Assembly: GCF_023705585.1 (NCBI RefSeq)
Contig: NZ_BOQE01000002.1
Coordinates: 23,992 to 87,991, forward strand
Reading direction: 5' to 3'
DNA length: 64,000 bases
From: Collibacillus ludicampi
GTDB lineage: Bacteria > Bacillota > Bacilli > Tumebacillales > BOQE01
How positions within the stretch are numbered: position 1 is the first letter of the stretch; each line of letters starts with the position of its first letter. Both the position numbers and the translations under genes were made by a program. The notes below the pieces were generated by a model. It worked only from the letters and a program-made list of their open reading frames with translations. It searched no databases and was not told the origin of the DNA. Shown piece by piece: positions 16,048 through 24,226 of the stretch.

Positions 16048-16152
16048 TCATTCCTCCTCTTCCCAAAGAAGGTGAATCCATTCCCAACAGTCATCCTCGG
16101 TAACCTCCGAACCACGAACATCAATAAAAACAAAGTCTTGTGAATCGTTCAT
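16048..16152 (-). CDS. 34-codon acidic protein upstream of the ATPase
   Basis: A strong AAAGGAGG precedes the ATG at 16152. The peptide is acidic (MNDSQDFVFIDVRGSEVTED, a Trp-rich CWEWIHLLWEEEE tail) and ends 15 bases before the ATPase start. No family is known. The strong ribosome site and fixed position suggest a real small protein or a leader that sets ATPase translation. Confidence 0.5.
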   Translation of the reverse strand: MNDSQDFVFIDVRGSEVTEDDCWEWIHLLWEEEE

Positions 16153-16578
16153 TTTCACGCCTCCTTTACGGGTGAGTCGCACGTACAACCTCACTTCTCT
16201 ACCTCTACTATGCTAAGACTAAAACTAAGTATTTATCGGTCTTGTGTCGGAAATATGGGATCGCCTCAAATTTAAAGAATGGAACGGTCTTTGGAGAGAA
16301 TGTGGGAAATTTGTTAGTAGACATGGTATCGTGACAAGTACGTTGGTATCGTCTAATTGACATGTGGTAATACAGGTAACGGCTCTGTTATAGAAATATA
16401 TTGAGAGGGCTTGTCCAATTTTCCTCGACCAACAAAAAAAGCCCCGAAGGGCAGTTCTAAAGAAAATATCAGACATTCACTATACATCAACCATGATAGA
16501 ATGTCTGATGGTTTATGTATAACACATGCATAAAGAAAATCTTAAATTTTATCAGAAGTCTGATAAAGAGGCATAATA
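16153..16578. other. Non-coding stretch with TATCAGAC-type inverted repeats
   Basis: No gene is supported. ATCAGACATTC (16468-16478) and GAATGTCTGAT (16499-16509) form a perfect 11-bp inverted repeat. TTTATCAGAAGTCTGATAAA (16548-16567) repeats the half-site ATCAGA/TCTGAT. These sit between the ATPase operon and the Cro/C1-type gene and look like operators. Confidence 0.45.
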
Positions 16579-16791
16579 TCAAAGATCGTGCCATATATGA
16601 TTTACTTTTACCCCTAATACTTTAGCAATTCGACGTGCAGTTTCTATTTGTGGCTTACGACTTTTTCCCGTTCTAAGACGAGAAATTGTTTCAGGAGCCA
16701 ATCCTGTTGCATCCGCTAATTCATTTACATTTAAATCCTTTTCAGACATCAGCATCCTAAGACGTTTACCAGGATCATTCCTAGAAAACAT
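16579..16791 (-). CDS. Cro/C1-type HTH regulator (70 aa)
   Basis: This is a short XRE-family DNA-binding protein. The helix-turn-helix core is VNELADATGLAPETISRLRTG, residues about 22-42, with the recognition helix in PETISRLRTGKSRKPQ. Then comes the typical LGVKVNHIWHDL end. AGGAGG precedes the ATG. It is likely a repressor of one or more nearby promoters, and TATCAGAC-type repeats just past its stop are candidate sites. It is divergent from the SRAP gene at 16891. Confidence 0.88.
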   Translation of the reverse strand: MFSRNDPGKRLRMLMSEKDLNVNELADATGLAPETISRLRTGKSRKPQIETARRIAKVLGVKVNHIWHDL

Positions 16792-16890
16792 CCTTATCCC
16801 TCCTGCTTTCTTCTACTAGCAGGATGGACAATTCTTCTAAAGTTTAAACATAGAGAAGTAGGGTTATACTGTTCCTAGGAGTTGATTATC

Positions 16891-17559
16891 ATGTGCGGAC
16901 GATTCACGCTTACGGTTCCGGTTGAATCCTTGATCGAAAGATTTCAGGTGGACCAGGTGCCGTTTGATTACCAACCGAGATATAACATTGCGCCAGGACA
17001 ACTCATTACAGCGGTGGTTGCCCATGAGAGGAAAAAACGCATCGGTCAACTGAAATGGGGCCTGATTCCTTCGTGGGCCAAGGATGAGAAGATCGGGTAT
17101 AAAATGATCAATGCAAAAGCCGAAACAGTTCAAGAAAAGCCGGCGTTCCGGAATGCTTTTAAAAAACGGCGTTGCATCATACCGGCAGACGGTTTTTATG
17201 AGTGGAAACGGAATGAAGACGGAAGCAAACAGCCGATGAGGATTATGTTGAAGGACAAGAGTATTTTCGGTATGGCTGGCTTGTATGAAACGTGGATCGC
17301 TCCGGACGGGCAAAAGGTGCATTCCTGCACAATTATCACGACGAAGCCCAACGGCTTAATGGAACAAATACATGACCGTATGCCAGTGATTTTACGAAGA
17401 GAAGATGAAGGGATTTGGCTTGATCGGGAAAAGGCAGATCTTGAACTATTGCAATCGCTCCTGGAACCGTATCCCGAAGAAGAGATGTTTGCGTATCCGG
17501 TTCAACCTATGGTCGGGAACGTGAAGAATGATGTTCCGGAATGTATCAAGAGTTTGTAG
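16891..17559 (+). CDS. SRAP-domain (YedK/HMCES-like) DNA-protein crosslink protein (222 aa)
   Basis: SRAP proteins cap abasic sites in single-stranded DNA by a thiazolidine link through the Cys at position 2. The ATG at 16891 gives MCGRFTL, exposing Cys2 after Met removal, which is why this start is chosen. Other signatures are NIAPGQLITAV (Asn of the NxAP motif), WGLIPSWAKD, NAKAETVQEKPAF and the catalytic region IIPADGFYEWKR. The His near the end of HDRMPVIL is also present. Its last codons are copied at 21011. It fits the replicon's single-strand DNA theme (SSB, annealing protein, NHEJ). Confidence 0.93.
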   Translation: MCGRFTLTVPVESLIERFQVDQVPFDYQPRYNIAPGQLITAVVAHERKKRIGQLKWGLIPSWAKDEKIGYKMINAKAETVQEKPAFRNAFKKRRCIIPADGFYEWKRNEDGSKQPMRIMLKDKSIFGMAGLYETWIAPDGQKVHSCTIITTKPNGLMEQIHDRMPVILRREDEGIWLDREKADLELLQSLLEPYPEEEMFAYPVQPMVGNVKNDVPECIKSL

Positions 17560-17859
17560 AATTGAATTCAACGATACAGGATGATATGATATAGATGATG
17601 ATATGATATAGATAAAGATACCCTCCGATGCAATTCTAAAGATTTACTGCATAAAATAATAATGAGTCTTAGTCGCGGCAACGACTAAGACTCATAGGAC
17701 AGAAGCTGTGGTCACCCGCCACGGCGAGCGAATCTTCAAAACGGAGAAAACCCACCGAGACAGGGGCCGAACCTATCTAGCGGTGGGTTTTCTCTTGCTC
17801 CATTTTCTGCGAATCCATCGATATAGCTTCCTTCCACTGAACCACAGGCTCAATAGAGT
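17536..17859 (-). repeat. 325-bp repeat, copy 1, with a structured RNA 3' part
   Basis: It matches 21011-21335 in most positions. It contains the SRAP 3' end, a terminator-like stem GAGTCTTAGTCG (17664-17675) with CGACTAAGACTC (17682-17693) around loop CGGCAA, and a stem GAGAAAACCCACCG (17744-17757) with CGGTGGGTTTTCTC (17781-17794). Read on the minus strand this is the 3' two thirds of an RNA whose fuller copy lies at 21130-21440. 17860-18024 shows nothing else. Confidence 0.8.
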
Positions 17860-18024
17860 TCTGTTAACTTTTCGGTGTACATACAGGCGTTTATTTCAGT
17901 ATGTCGCTGATGATCCACTTCATCCTTATTAACGTTCATTTTTACTATGTCCACCCATGCGGTTACCTCTATCTTTGTAATTAACCTCATTAGGCAAATA
18001 CTCTTACGTGGTTCGTTTGTTTTT

Positions 18025-19878
18025 TTAAGGGCTAAAAGACTTGTCTCTTGTCAGAACAATATCAATTTCGCTTGCAATTTGGTTGAGATAAAATGTGCTT
18101 AGTTTAATTTGAGATACACTGTTGGTTACGTTACGTATTTTTGAGCGTAATTTTTCAAGGGCTTCTTTTTCTTCCATGAGTTCCTTCATAGAATCTAAAT
18201 GCTTATAGCGGGTAGCAATAGCTTGTTGGAACAGGTAAAGTTGATGATTTGTACAAACCATGAGTTGTTTGAAAATCGACTCCGTATCAATACGATTCAA
18301 AACAGGGTAGTTCATTATCTCGTCTTCATAGTCCGAGATCTTACGACAAAATGCTTCGAAATTATTGACCATCATTTGTTCCATTGATGTCGCTAGTTGC
18401 TTTAGAAATTTTTCCCGTAACTTCAGATTCAGTGTATTGACAAACTCTTTAAGTTCTAAATATGCCCTTTTTTCTTCTTGCGAGAGACCTTCGGCATTTA
18501 GAGTGTTACGAATCTCGACCAACTCTGATCTAAGGTACTTAGAGTGCTCGTATGCCCTACTTGCTCCGTCTAGAAACATATTCTTAAGATTGGACAAATC
18601 TGTGTTTATGAGCCCGAGACGTGTGAAATACGCCATTGTAGGAAATAGCTGTGAGTAAAAATGAACTGAATATTTCCCTTGAGTCACCTTATTTAATATT
18701 TGAGTGATAGCCGTTTCAAATTCTCTGTCAGATAGTTCCGATAATGGTGCGTACATTAATCTATCTTCAATGCTGGTATAAGCTTTTGTACCAAGTAGTG
18801 TTCGAATTTCATCATTAAGTAGTTCGGCATCTAAATATCCGTCACAAACATAACCTATAATAGCACGACTAAAAGAAAATCCTTCATAGCCGAAGTATTT
18901 ATCAACGTACATTATTATCGGATGCGTATTTTCTTCATTTCGCTGATCCTTCAACATATTATATAGGAGCTTGAACTGTTGGTTATCGTACTCTTGAAAT
19001 TTTGAAACGTCTAGTTTGCCGGACATGTGCTCATTCACTATGGAAATAGTAAAGAAAAACAAACGAAATTTGAGTTCTTCAGAGACAGAAGCTTTATCGT
19101 GTACATGGGCCCAGATTGAACCAAACATTTCGAGTGCATGCTTAATCATTCGCATGTTTAGAGCACCGACACTTCTACAATAACTACTTATACGATCTGA
19201 ATTAATCAATAAAAAATTTTGAAGATCCTGATCGTTCTTGATCGTCTCATTGATCAATTCTGGCATTATTGTCTCCGTATGCGACTGGAATTTGAGTGTA
19301 AAACGTATTACCTTCTCCTTAATCTCCAAATATCGCACCTTGTTTTCATGTTTTGCTAGAATGTCCTTTTCATTGGCTATAAATATGACCTTTAAACCGT
19401 CCCGTTCTACAAAGCCATTGACGTAACCAAATAGTTCCTCAACATTGATTTTGCTTCGTTCTAAGTCATCAAAACAGATAACTGTCTTGTCGTCGAAAAG
19501 CAAGAGTTTACTAAGGTCTATATTCAATTTTGGAATCTTAACGATTTTCCACTCTGGAGGTAAATTTAACAGGGCTGTCGAAACCAATGCAGAGCCCAGT
19601 TCAGTCGAAAACTGCCCAGACTTTGTTTTGGCGAACTTGTTAAATAACGAGGGGACCCATCTCCCCGCCAGAATTTTCTTCGAAACCTGGTCCAGGGAAG
19701 AAAGACCGTATAACGATATATATATAGACGTGTAATCTTTCTTATCATCTAACCATTTAGCAATTTGGCTTAGATAATAAGTTGTCTTTCCAATTCCCCA
19801 TTCTCCGTCTATCATAATGGCGTAGTCAGTACTTTCACGTTGAACGTATTCCTTAATTGCTGCTGTCACTTTATCCAC
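18025..19878 (-). CDS. KAP-family P-loop NTPase (617 aa)
   Basis: KAP NTPases are large STAND-like ATPases often found on mobile elements and in phage defence. The Walker A GEWGIGKTT (residues 25-33) has the KAP-type W before the loop, and Walker B TVICFDDLERS (about 132-142) ends with the typical DDLER. A long helical C-terminal region follows with no transmembrane helices, unlike animal KAP proteins. The GTG at 19878 is chosen for GGGGGTGG at 5-base spacing. It is the second gene after the SEC-C/HEPN-like gene (171-bp gap), and both lie between 325-bp direct repeats, so they look acquired as a unit. Confidence 0.82.
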   Translation of the reverse strand: MDKVTAAIKEYVQRESTDYAIMIDGEWGIGKTTYYLSQIAKWLDDKKDYTSIYISLYGLSSLDQVSKKILAGRWVPSLFNKFAKTKSGQFSTELGSALVSTALLNLPPEWKIVKIPKLNIDLSKLLLFDDKTVICFDDLERSKINVEELFGYVNGFVERDGLKVIFIANEKDILAKHENKVRYLEIKEKVIRFTLKFQSHTETIMPELINETIKNDQDLQNFLLINSDRISSYCRSVGALNMRMIKHALEMFGSIWAHVHDKASVSEELKFRLFFFTISIVNEHMSGKLDVSKFQEYDNQQFKLLYNMLKDQRNEENTHPIIMYVDKYFGYEGFSFSRAIIGYVCDGYLDAELLNDEIRTLLGTKAYTSIEDRLMYAPLSELSDREFETAITQILNKVTQGKYSVHFYSQLFPTMAYFTRLGLINTDLSNLKNMFLDGASRAYEHSKYLRSELVEIRNTLNAEGLSQEEKRAYLELKEFVNTLNLKLREKFLKQLATSMEQMMVNNFEAFCRKISDYEDEIMNYPVLNRIDTESIFKQLMVCTNHQLYLFQQAIATRYKHLDSMKELMEEKEALEKLRSKIRNVTNSVSQIKLSTFYLNQIASEIDIVLTRDKSFSP

Positions 19879-20048
19879 AAATCCACCCCCATTGTCTTGC
19901 AATTTACTTTTCTGTATCTTGTATCCATCAGATGATGGATATCTTGCAAAGTTAACTTATGAGGTCAAGATACATCATAAAAACAACGTTACATTCGCAT
20001 CAACATAGCATTGAATAGAGAGTGTATTTACAGACAATCATTTCCCCT

Positions 20049-20939
20049 CTAAAACGACGATTCATATTTCGACGTCACGGTGAGTAGAATTTCCCGCGTC
20101 ATTTGTAATAGTTCTTTCCATACCCTAAACGCAAAATGGTCAGATTTTAATTCATTGACGTAAGGCATCGAGAACAGGGTGTCTTGAAACTTCATACCGG
20201 TATATCCAAGAAAGATCGCGTCGTGAGTAATTGCATTTCGAATCCCCTTCAGGTCGCGGATCCACGAATACTTCGTGTATATCTCGTACAAAGCTGAACT
20301 GACTGGTCGATTTTTATTTTTGTGCGTTGCGAGTAAGTAACTCCATAGATCCTTATCCTGATTAAATCCTTTCCCCATGAGAGTTCCAGCGATTTTTGCA
20401 AACACGTCTAGTGTGCTAATTAACCGCAATATCATTGACTCTAATTCCAAGCGAAGCGGAACGTCATCATATGTAATCTCAACCCCTTCGCCCGGCTGAA
20501 CCATTGAGAAATCAACAGAGTATTCTATTATCAATTTTCGCAAACGAAAAAGAAAGTTCCTTTGGTGGTATCTCACCGCATGCAATACATCCCACAAGGC
20601 GTCTAAGTGTTTGAAATATTGTTCTTGGAAATCTTTAGGCTTATCCAATATTCCATGAAATTTTGCTGCGGGATATATTGCGTTTTCTATGGCCGGGTCA
20701 ATCTGCTCATACTTTCCTAGACTAGCCTGCATCTTGATGCCAAGTTGGCTCAAGTCAATGAATCCTAAATGATTGCCAGAATCGTCCACAACTTGAGCCA
20801 TGCGTTGTCTGTTTAATTTTATCCGGGTCTGAGTATTAAGTGTAATAGGTAGAACATCCGGTATACAGCATTGTTGGATTAGTAATCCACTGCCACATGG
20901 GCAGTCAATATTGTTTTTAATAATTGCCATGTTACTCAT
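20049..20939 (-). CDS. SEC-C motif protein with HEPN-like domain (296 aa)
   Basis: The N-terminus has CPCGSGLLIQQCC, residues 13-25, the zinc-binding SEC-C motif that binds partner proteins. The C-terminal helical domain contains RNAITHD at 234-240, with R and H spaced R-x4-H as in HEPN ribonucleases and their inactive relatives. No other domain is recognised in the middle (25-200). GGAGGG precedes the ATG. It is the first gene of a two-gene unit with the KAP NTPase. A sensor/effector pair in phage defence is a reasonable guess but is inference only. Confidence 0.65.
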   Translation of the reverse strand: MSNMAIIKNNIDCPCGSGLLIQQCCIPDVLPITLNTQTRIKLNRQRMAQVVDDSGNHLGFIDLSQLGIKMQASLGKYEQIDPAIENAIYPAAKFHGILDKPKDFQEQYFKHLDALWDVLHAVRYHQRNFLFRLRKLIIEYSVDFSMVQPGEGVEITYDDVPLRLELESMILRLISTLDVFAKIAGTLMGKGFNQDKDLWSYLLATHKNKNRPVSSALYEIYTKYSWIRDLKGIRNAITHDAIFLGYTGMKFQDTLFSMPYVNELKSDHFAFRVWKELLQMTREILLTVTSKYESSF

Positions 20940-21010
20940 TCGAGTCCCTCCGATCTCGATGGATCGTTTATTTCAAAAACATATAAAGTTAGGTACTCAT
21001 AATTTACATA

Positions 21011-21335
21011 TTCCGGAATGTATAGAGAGTTTGTAGGGTTATCCGTCAAAAAAATTGAATTCGGTTATACTGAATGGTATGATAAATATAAAGAAACCTC
21101 CGATGCAATTCTAGAGATTTACTGCATAATAATAAATAATGAGTCTTAGTCGTTGCCGCGACTAAGACTCATAGGACAGAAGCTGTGGTCACCCGCCACG
21201 GCGAGCATAAATCCTATTAGTGAAAATCCACCGAAGCAGGCTGCCAACCTATCTCGCGGTGGATTTTCTCTTGCTTACTTTTCTGCGAATCCATCTATAT
21301 AGCTTCCTTCCACTGAACCACAGGCTCAATAGAGT
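21011..21335 (-). repeat. 325-bp repeat, copy 2
   Basis: Direct repeat of 17536-17859. It starts with the last 20 or so bases of the SRAP gene although no SRAP gene precedes it. The loop of the first hairpin is TTGCCG here, the reverse complement of CGGCAA in copy 1. In the second hairpin the 5' arm has T for C and the 3' arm A for G, keeping the pair. Confidence 0.85.
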
Positions 21336-21440
21336 GGCTATTCCTTTGAGGATCGCGTAACTTAACGCAAGAGTAGCCAGGGCGATCACCCCCTTTGCCC
21401 AGGGCTACGCCGTGGCTACTACCACCGCACTTCTTGTCCT
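21130..21440 (-). ncRNA. Candidate structured RNA with promoter and terminator
   Basis: On the minus strand an extended -10 TGGTATAAT is followed by stems CTTGTC/GACAAG, GGGC/GCCC and GTAGCC/GGCTAC. A stem GAAAATCCACCG (minus) with CGGTGGATTTTC comes next, and then ATGAGTCTTAGTCG with CGACTAAGACTCAT, ending in TTATTTATTATT. The last stem is a terminator. The RNA would be about 310 bases. A second copy (17655-17859) keeps the 3' two thirds with compensatory changes. It matches no family I know. Confidence 0.5.
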
Positions 21441-21514
21441 TGACAAGATTATACCATATTTTTTAGTAGATTTATCCTTTTTGTTAGAGGTTTTTACATG
21501 ATTTATTCTGTTAG

Positions 21515-21622
21515 TTAATTGTTAGTTCGTATCTCTTCCAATATCCGAAGCTCTCTCTTCGTTAGGTTCAATACGTTTTCTGGCTTTGGTATGCGGTCTA
21601 TATCAATCAAAGCCAATTGCAT
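21515..21622 (-). CDS. 35-codon hypothetical protein
   Basis: GAAGG precedes the ATG, which lies right after the end of the frameshifted gene. The peptide MQLALIDIDRIPKPENVLNL plus a helical tail has no known family. It may be translationally coupled with the gene upstream. Confidence 0.4.
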   Translation of the reverse strand: MQLALIDIDRIPKPENVLNLTKRELRILEEIRTNN

Positions 21623-21629
21623 TTTACCT

Positions 21630-21949
21630 TCATTCGAACTTAATTATAAGATCGAGAAATTCTTCAACACATTTCGGATATGAATAACCCGAGCGCTCAT
21701 ATAAAAATCGAAGTCCGTCTTCTCTTTTTTTTAATTCCGGATCGTTGTCTTGTTCCATTAAGTCGAGATGTCTTTTTAAGTACGATATTATTTGATCGTG
21801 AGTTCGTTTTTTTGCGTTTCATCAACGACCAGTGGGAAGAGGATCGTTCCATCCAAGAGGAGATAAAGCACCCAATGAGCTTCGAAAAGAACGGAAGAAA
21901 CGTAGTTCCAGTATGTTTTATGATTGGATTTCGTGGTCAAGGGAATCAT
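21630..21949 (-). CDS. Small protein split at an A-AAA-AAC heptamer (53 or 106 aa)
   Basis: AGGAG precedes an ATG at 21949. The zero frame ends at 21788 after 53 codons. At 21806-21812 the minus strand reads A AAA AAC in the phase of a -1 slippery site. In the -1 frame translation continues as RTHDQIISYLKRHLDLMEQD and on to a stop at 21630, giving a plausible 106-residue protein with a first hydrophobic half (VLYLLLDGTILFPLVVDE). It may be programmed frameshifting or a one-A deletion in a homopolymer. No family is recognised. Confidence 0.5.
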
Positions 21950-21986
21950 GTATCCATTCTCCTTTCTAATATTGATTTAAGGTGTA

Positions 21987-22187
21987 TCAATTAACGCTAG
22001 GGGATTGTTGTTCCCTAGCGCATGAGTCTTCTAACGGCAATAGCTCCACCAATTTGGCCCTTTTCCCTTGTGCTTGAAGCTGTTTACACAAGTGCTGCAT
22101 CTGTTTTCGGGCAATGCATTCCGTCATGTCCAAGAGTTTCAGGGTATGGATACGTCCATTGATACGCACTTTGGCAATCCATTTCAT
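21987..22187 (-). CDS. Small basic protein of unknown function (66 aa)
   Basis: The ATG at 22187 follows AGAGGGATC. The start MKWIAKVRINGRIHTLKLLD reads as a compact beta-strand pair, followed by a helix rich in Gln and Lys. The 3' end is overlaid by an inverted repeat of the window-wide motif: CGCTAGGGG (21995-22003) with CCCTAGCG (22013-22020). No family is known. Confidence 0.55.
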   Translation of the reverse strand: MKWIAKVRINGRIHTLKLLDMTECIARKQMQHLCKQLQAQGKRAKLVELLPLEDSCAREQQSPSVN

Positions 22188-22230
22188 GATGATCCCTCTT
22201 TCCAATTCCTTGCCAACATCGTATTACGTC

Positions 22231-22304
22231 CCAAAATCGGCGTGAACAAATAAAAAAACAGAGTTTTGAAACTCTGTTCAGGAACAATGGTCATGGTCAA
22301 ATAA
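22231..22304 (-). repeat. 74-bp repeat copy A (gene end plus terminator)
   Basis: Identical at all but about one position to 24153-24226. It contains the last codons of the 24201 gene (LFDHDHCS, stop) and its terminator AACAGAGTTT / AAACTCTGTT, followed by a T run on the minus strand. Here no gene body is attached. Confidence 0.85.
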
Positions 22305-22523
22305 TCTGAACATTACTATGTATGGGAAAAAGATCGATTGGTTACAGATCGTCTACCAATCGGTACGTAGCTATTCGACTATTAACTACGCACGCGACCT
22401 CACTCCCTTTTGCTTGGCTAGGAATTTAACCGCTTCATTATGGTAAACTAGAAAAAATTGTTAATTTGTATCGCTAGGTAAAGAATAAAACATGATGGAA
22501 ACGGCGTGAAGAGAAACAAAAAA

Positions 22524-22543
22524 AAGGTACTAAAAAGTACCTT
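22524..22543 (-). terminator. Terminator of the SLH gene at 22606
   Basis: AAGGTACT (22524-22531) pairs with AGTACCTT (22536-22543), then a T run on the minus strand. Confidence 0.85.
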
Positions 22544-22605
22544 CAGATTGATGATAAACGCCGTTCGTAAGAATGGCACTTTTATTCTATGATATAGTTT
22601 CCTGT

Positions 22606-23985
22606 TTACTGCACATTGACGGTAATCGAGCCGGTAATTCCAAGTTGATCATTAGAGACCGTTACTGTTTGAGTTCCCGTTGTATTCAGTAATACGGGAA
22701 TCTGCGCGACACCATTTGTAAATGTCACAGATGTTACGAAAGACGTATTGGTCGAATCGGTCGTAGATACTTTCATTGTATAGGTTCCATAGATATCTGT
22801 ATCGACAGCCCCATTCTTGAGAACCGTGAGCGTATAAGCATAGGATTGACCATGTAATACGGAACTTGGAGCTGATAATTGCATGCTAATAGGGGTAGCC
22901 GTTAAATTATAGGAACCGGACTGACTGTTTATATAATCAATATAAACTCCGGAACTGCCTGCGGGGATCAGCACGTATGAAACCGTGTTCCCATCTTGTC
23001 TAAACGTTCCATTTCCACCGTTATCACTTAGATAATAAGTTGTTGTTGTATTGACAACAACAGGGTTTCCATTTGCATCAACCGGTTCTACAAGAAGGTG
23101 AACAGGTATGTTAGCAGATACACTTAACGAATTTGTACCTGAGATTTTAGTACCGTTCAGGTAAATCGCTGCCCCCGAAGCAGTCCCGGTTTGTGTTATT
23201 GTTGATGTTGTTGTTGTTATATTCGAGCCGGGTACTACTTCCGTTAGACCCGTTGTCCCGCTCGAAACTGGTGGAACTTCTAACTGATTTTCTATGTTGT
23301 AGAACAGTGCTGCTACTTGCGCGCGGTTTAAGTTGCTTAACGGATCAAAACGATCAGGGCTCACTCCGATCATCACACCTGATTGAATGGCAGTGGCTAC
23401 ATATGCGCGCAAATTTACAGGAATCGAACCAGCATCTTGATAACTGCTTAAAATCGTATTTGCTTGATCGTTGGATACGAGTTGAACACGGTTTTCATTT
23501 TGTAATATTCTTACCAGTGTGACGGCAGCTTCTGCCCGGTTTACTGGACGATCCGGTTGAAAATAATATTGGCCATTTGGATCAGTAAATGCTGTCATAT
23601 AATCCTTTGCAGCTTCAACATACGGGAAAAACCAATCGCTGTTCGAGACATCCTGAAAATCTTGCTGAGTGCCATTTGCTGCTTGCAGATGGAAATACCG
23701 GCTTAAAAGGGTTGCAAACTGCGCACGTGTAATCGTCCCGCCCGGTTGAAAATGATGTTTATCAATACCGCTGATAATTCCTTGGCTCGCTAATTTTGCA
23801 ATGGCTTGTCTCGCCCAACCATAGTTCCCGTCTACATCATCAAAATTAAAAGAATAAGCTTTCATATCATCATTTTCCTTGAAATGCCCTCGATGATGAC
23901 CGTGATCATCGGCAAAAGCCGGTGAACTCAAACCTGCAATCAGTGCCAATGAAGAGAGTGTAGCCGCGATTTTTCTTCCTTTCAT
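22606..23985 (-). CDS. S-layer homology (SLH) domain exported protein (459 aa)
   Basis: SLH triplets anchor proteins to pyruvylated secondary cell-wall polymer. The signal peptide is about residues 1-25 (LSSLALIAGLSSPAFA-DD). Three SLH repeats follow at about 50-105, 110-165 and 175-235. Each has the pattern of Phe/Asp entry, GI-SG, and a late ITRAQFATLL-type helix (VNRAEAAVTLVRIL and LNRAQVAALFYNIE in repeats two and three). The C-terminal half has two beta-rich Ig-like regions (Thr/Ser-rich, TLTVLKNGAVDTDIYGTYTMK). AAAGGAGG precedes the ATG. It sits between two 74-bp direct repeats (22231, 24153), so it may be an inserted cassette. Confidence 0.9.
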   Translation of the reverse strand: MKGRKIAATLSSLALIAGLSSPAFADDHGHHRGHFKENDDMKAYSFNFDDVDGNYGWARQAIAKLASQGIISGIDKHHFQPGGTITRAQFATLLSRYFHLQAANGTQQDFQDVSNSDWFFPYVEAAKDYMTAFTDPNGQYYFQPDRPVNRAEAAVTLVRILQNENRVQLVSNDQANTILSSYQDAGSIPVNLRAYVATAIQSGVMIGVSPDRFDPLSNLNRAQVAALFYNIENQLEVPPVSSGTTGLTEVVPGSNITTTTSTITQTGTASGAAIYLNGTKISGTNSLSVSANIPVHLLVEPVDANGNPVVVNTTTTYYLSDNGGNGTFRQDGNTVSYVLIPAGSSGVYIDYINSQSGSYNLTATPISMQLSAPSSVLHGQSYAYTLTVLKNGAVDTDIYGTYTMKVSTTDSTNTSFVTSVTFTNGVAQIPVLLNTTGTQTVTVSNDQLGITGSITVNVQ

Positions 23986-24152
23986 TGTCTCTACCTCCTT
24001 TATTAAATATCCTCTTTATCTAATACGTAAATTGGTAAAATTTTATGAGGGTTTCCAATTATAACTCAATAGTTTCATATGATATATAAGGAATGATCGG
24101 ATTTTACCAGCTTGCTTATGAAGCGGCTTCCCGCTGGTAACGCTCAGAGGCT

Positions 24153-24226
24153 TCCAAAATCGGCGTGAACAAATAAAAAAACAGAGTTTTGAAACTCTGT
24201 TCAGGAACATTGGTCATGGTCAAATA
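24153..24226 (-). terminator. 74-bp repeat copy B: 3' end and terminator of the 24201 gene
   Basis: This is the native position of the repeat. The stem AACAGAGTTT / AAACTCTGTT is followed by a T run on the minus strand. 23986-24152 between the SLH gene and this copy holds only its promoter region. Confidence 0.85.

Larger units (their letters stand above)
22188..22605. other. Gap with a repeat and terminators but no gene
   Basis: It holds repeat copy A (22231-22304) and the SLH gene terminator (22524-22543). No other gene or clear signal is seen between 22305 and 22500. Confidence 0.4.

Noticed and set aside
16225..16476. An 83-codon minus-strand frame
   Set aside because: No Shine-Dalgarno, poor amino-acid character, and it covers the inverted-repeat region.
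17708..17932. A 74-codon plus-strand frame in repeat copy 1
   Set aside because: It lies on the structured RNA and is not preserved in copy 2.
21680..21994. 104-codon plus-strand frame
   Set aside because: The minus strand has the better start sites and a plausible frameshifted protein.
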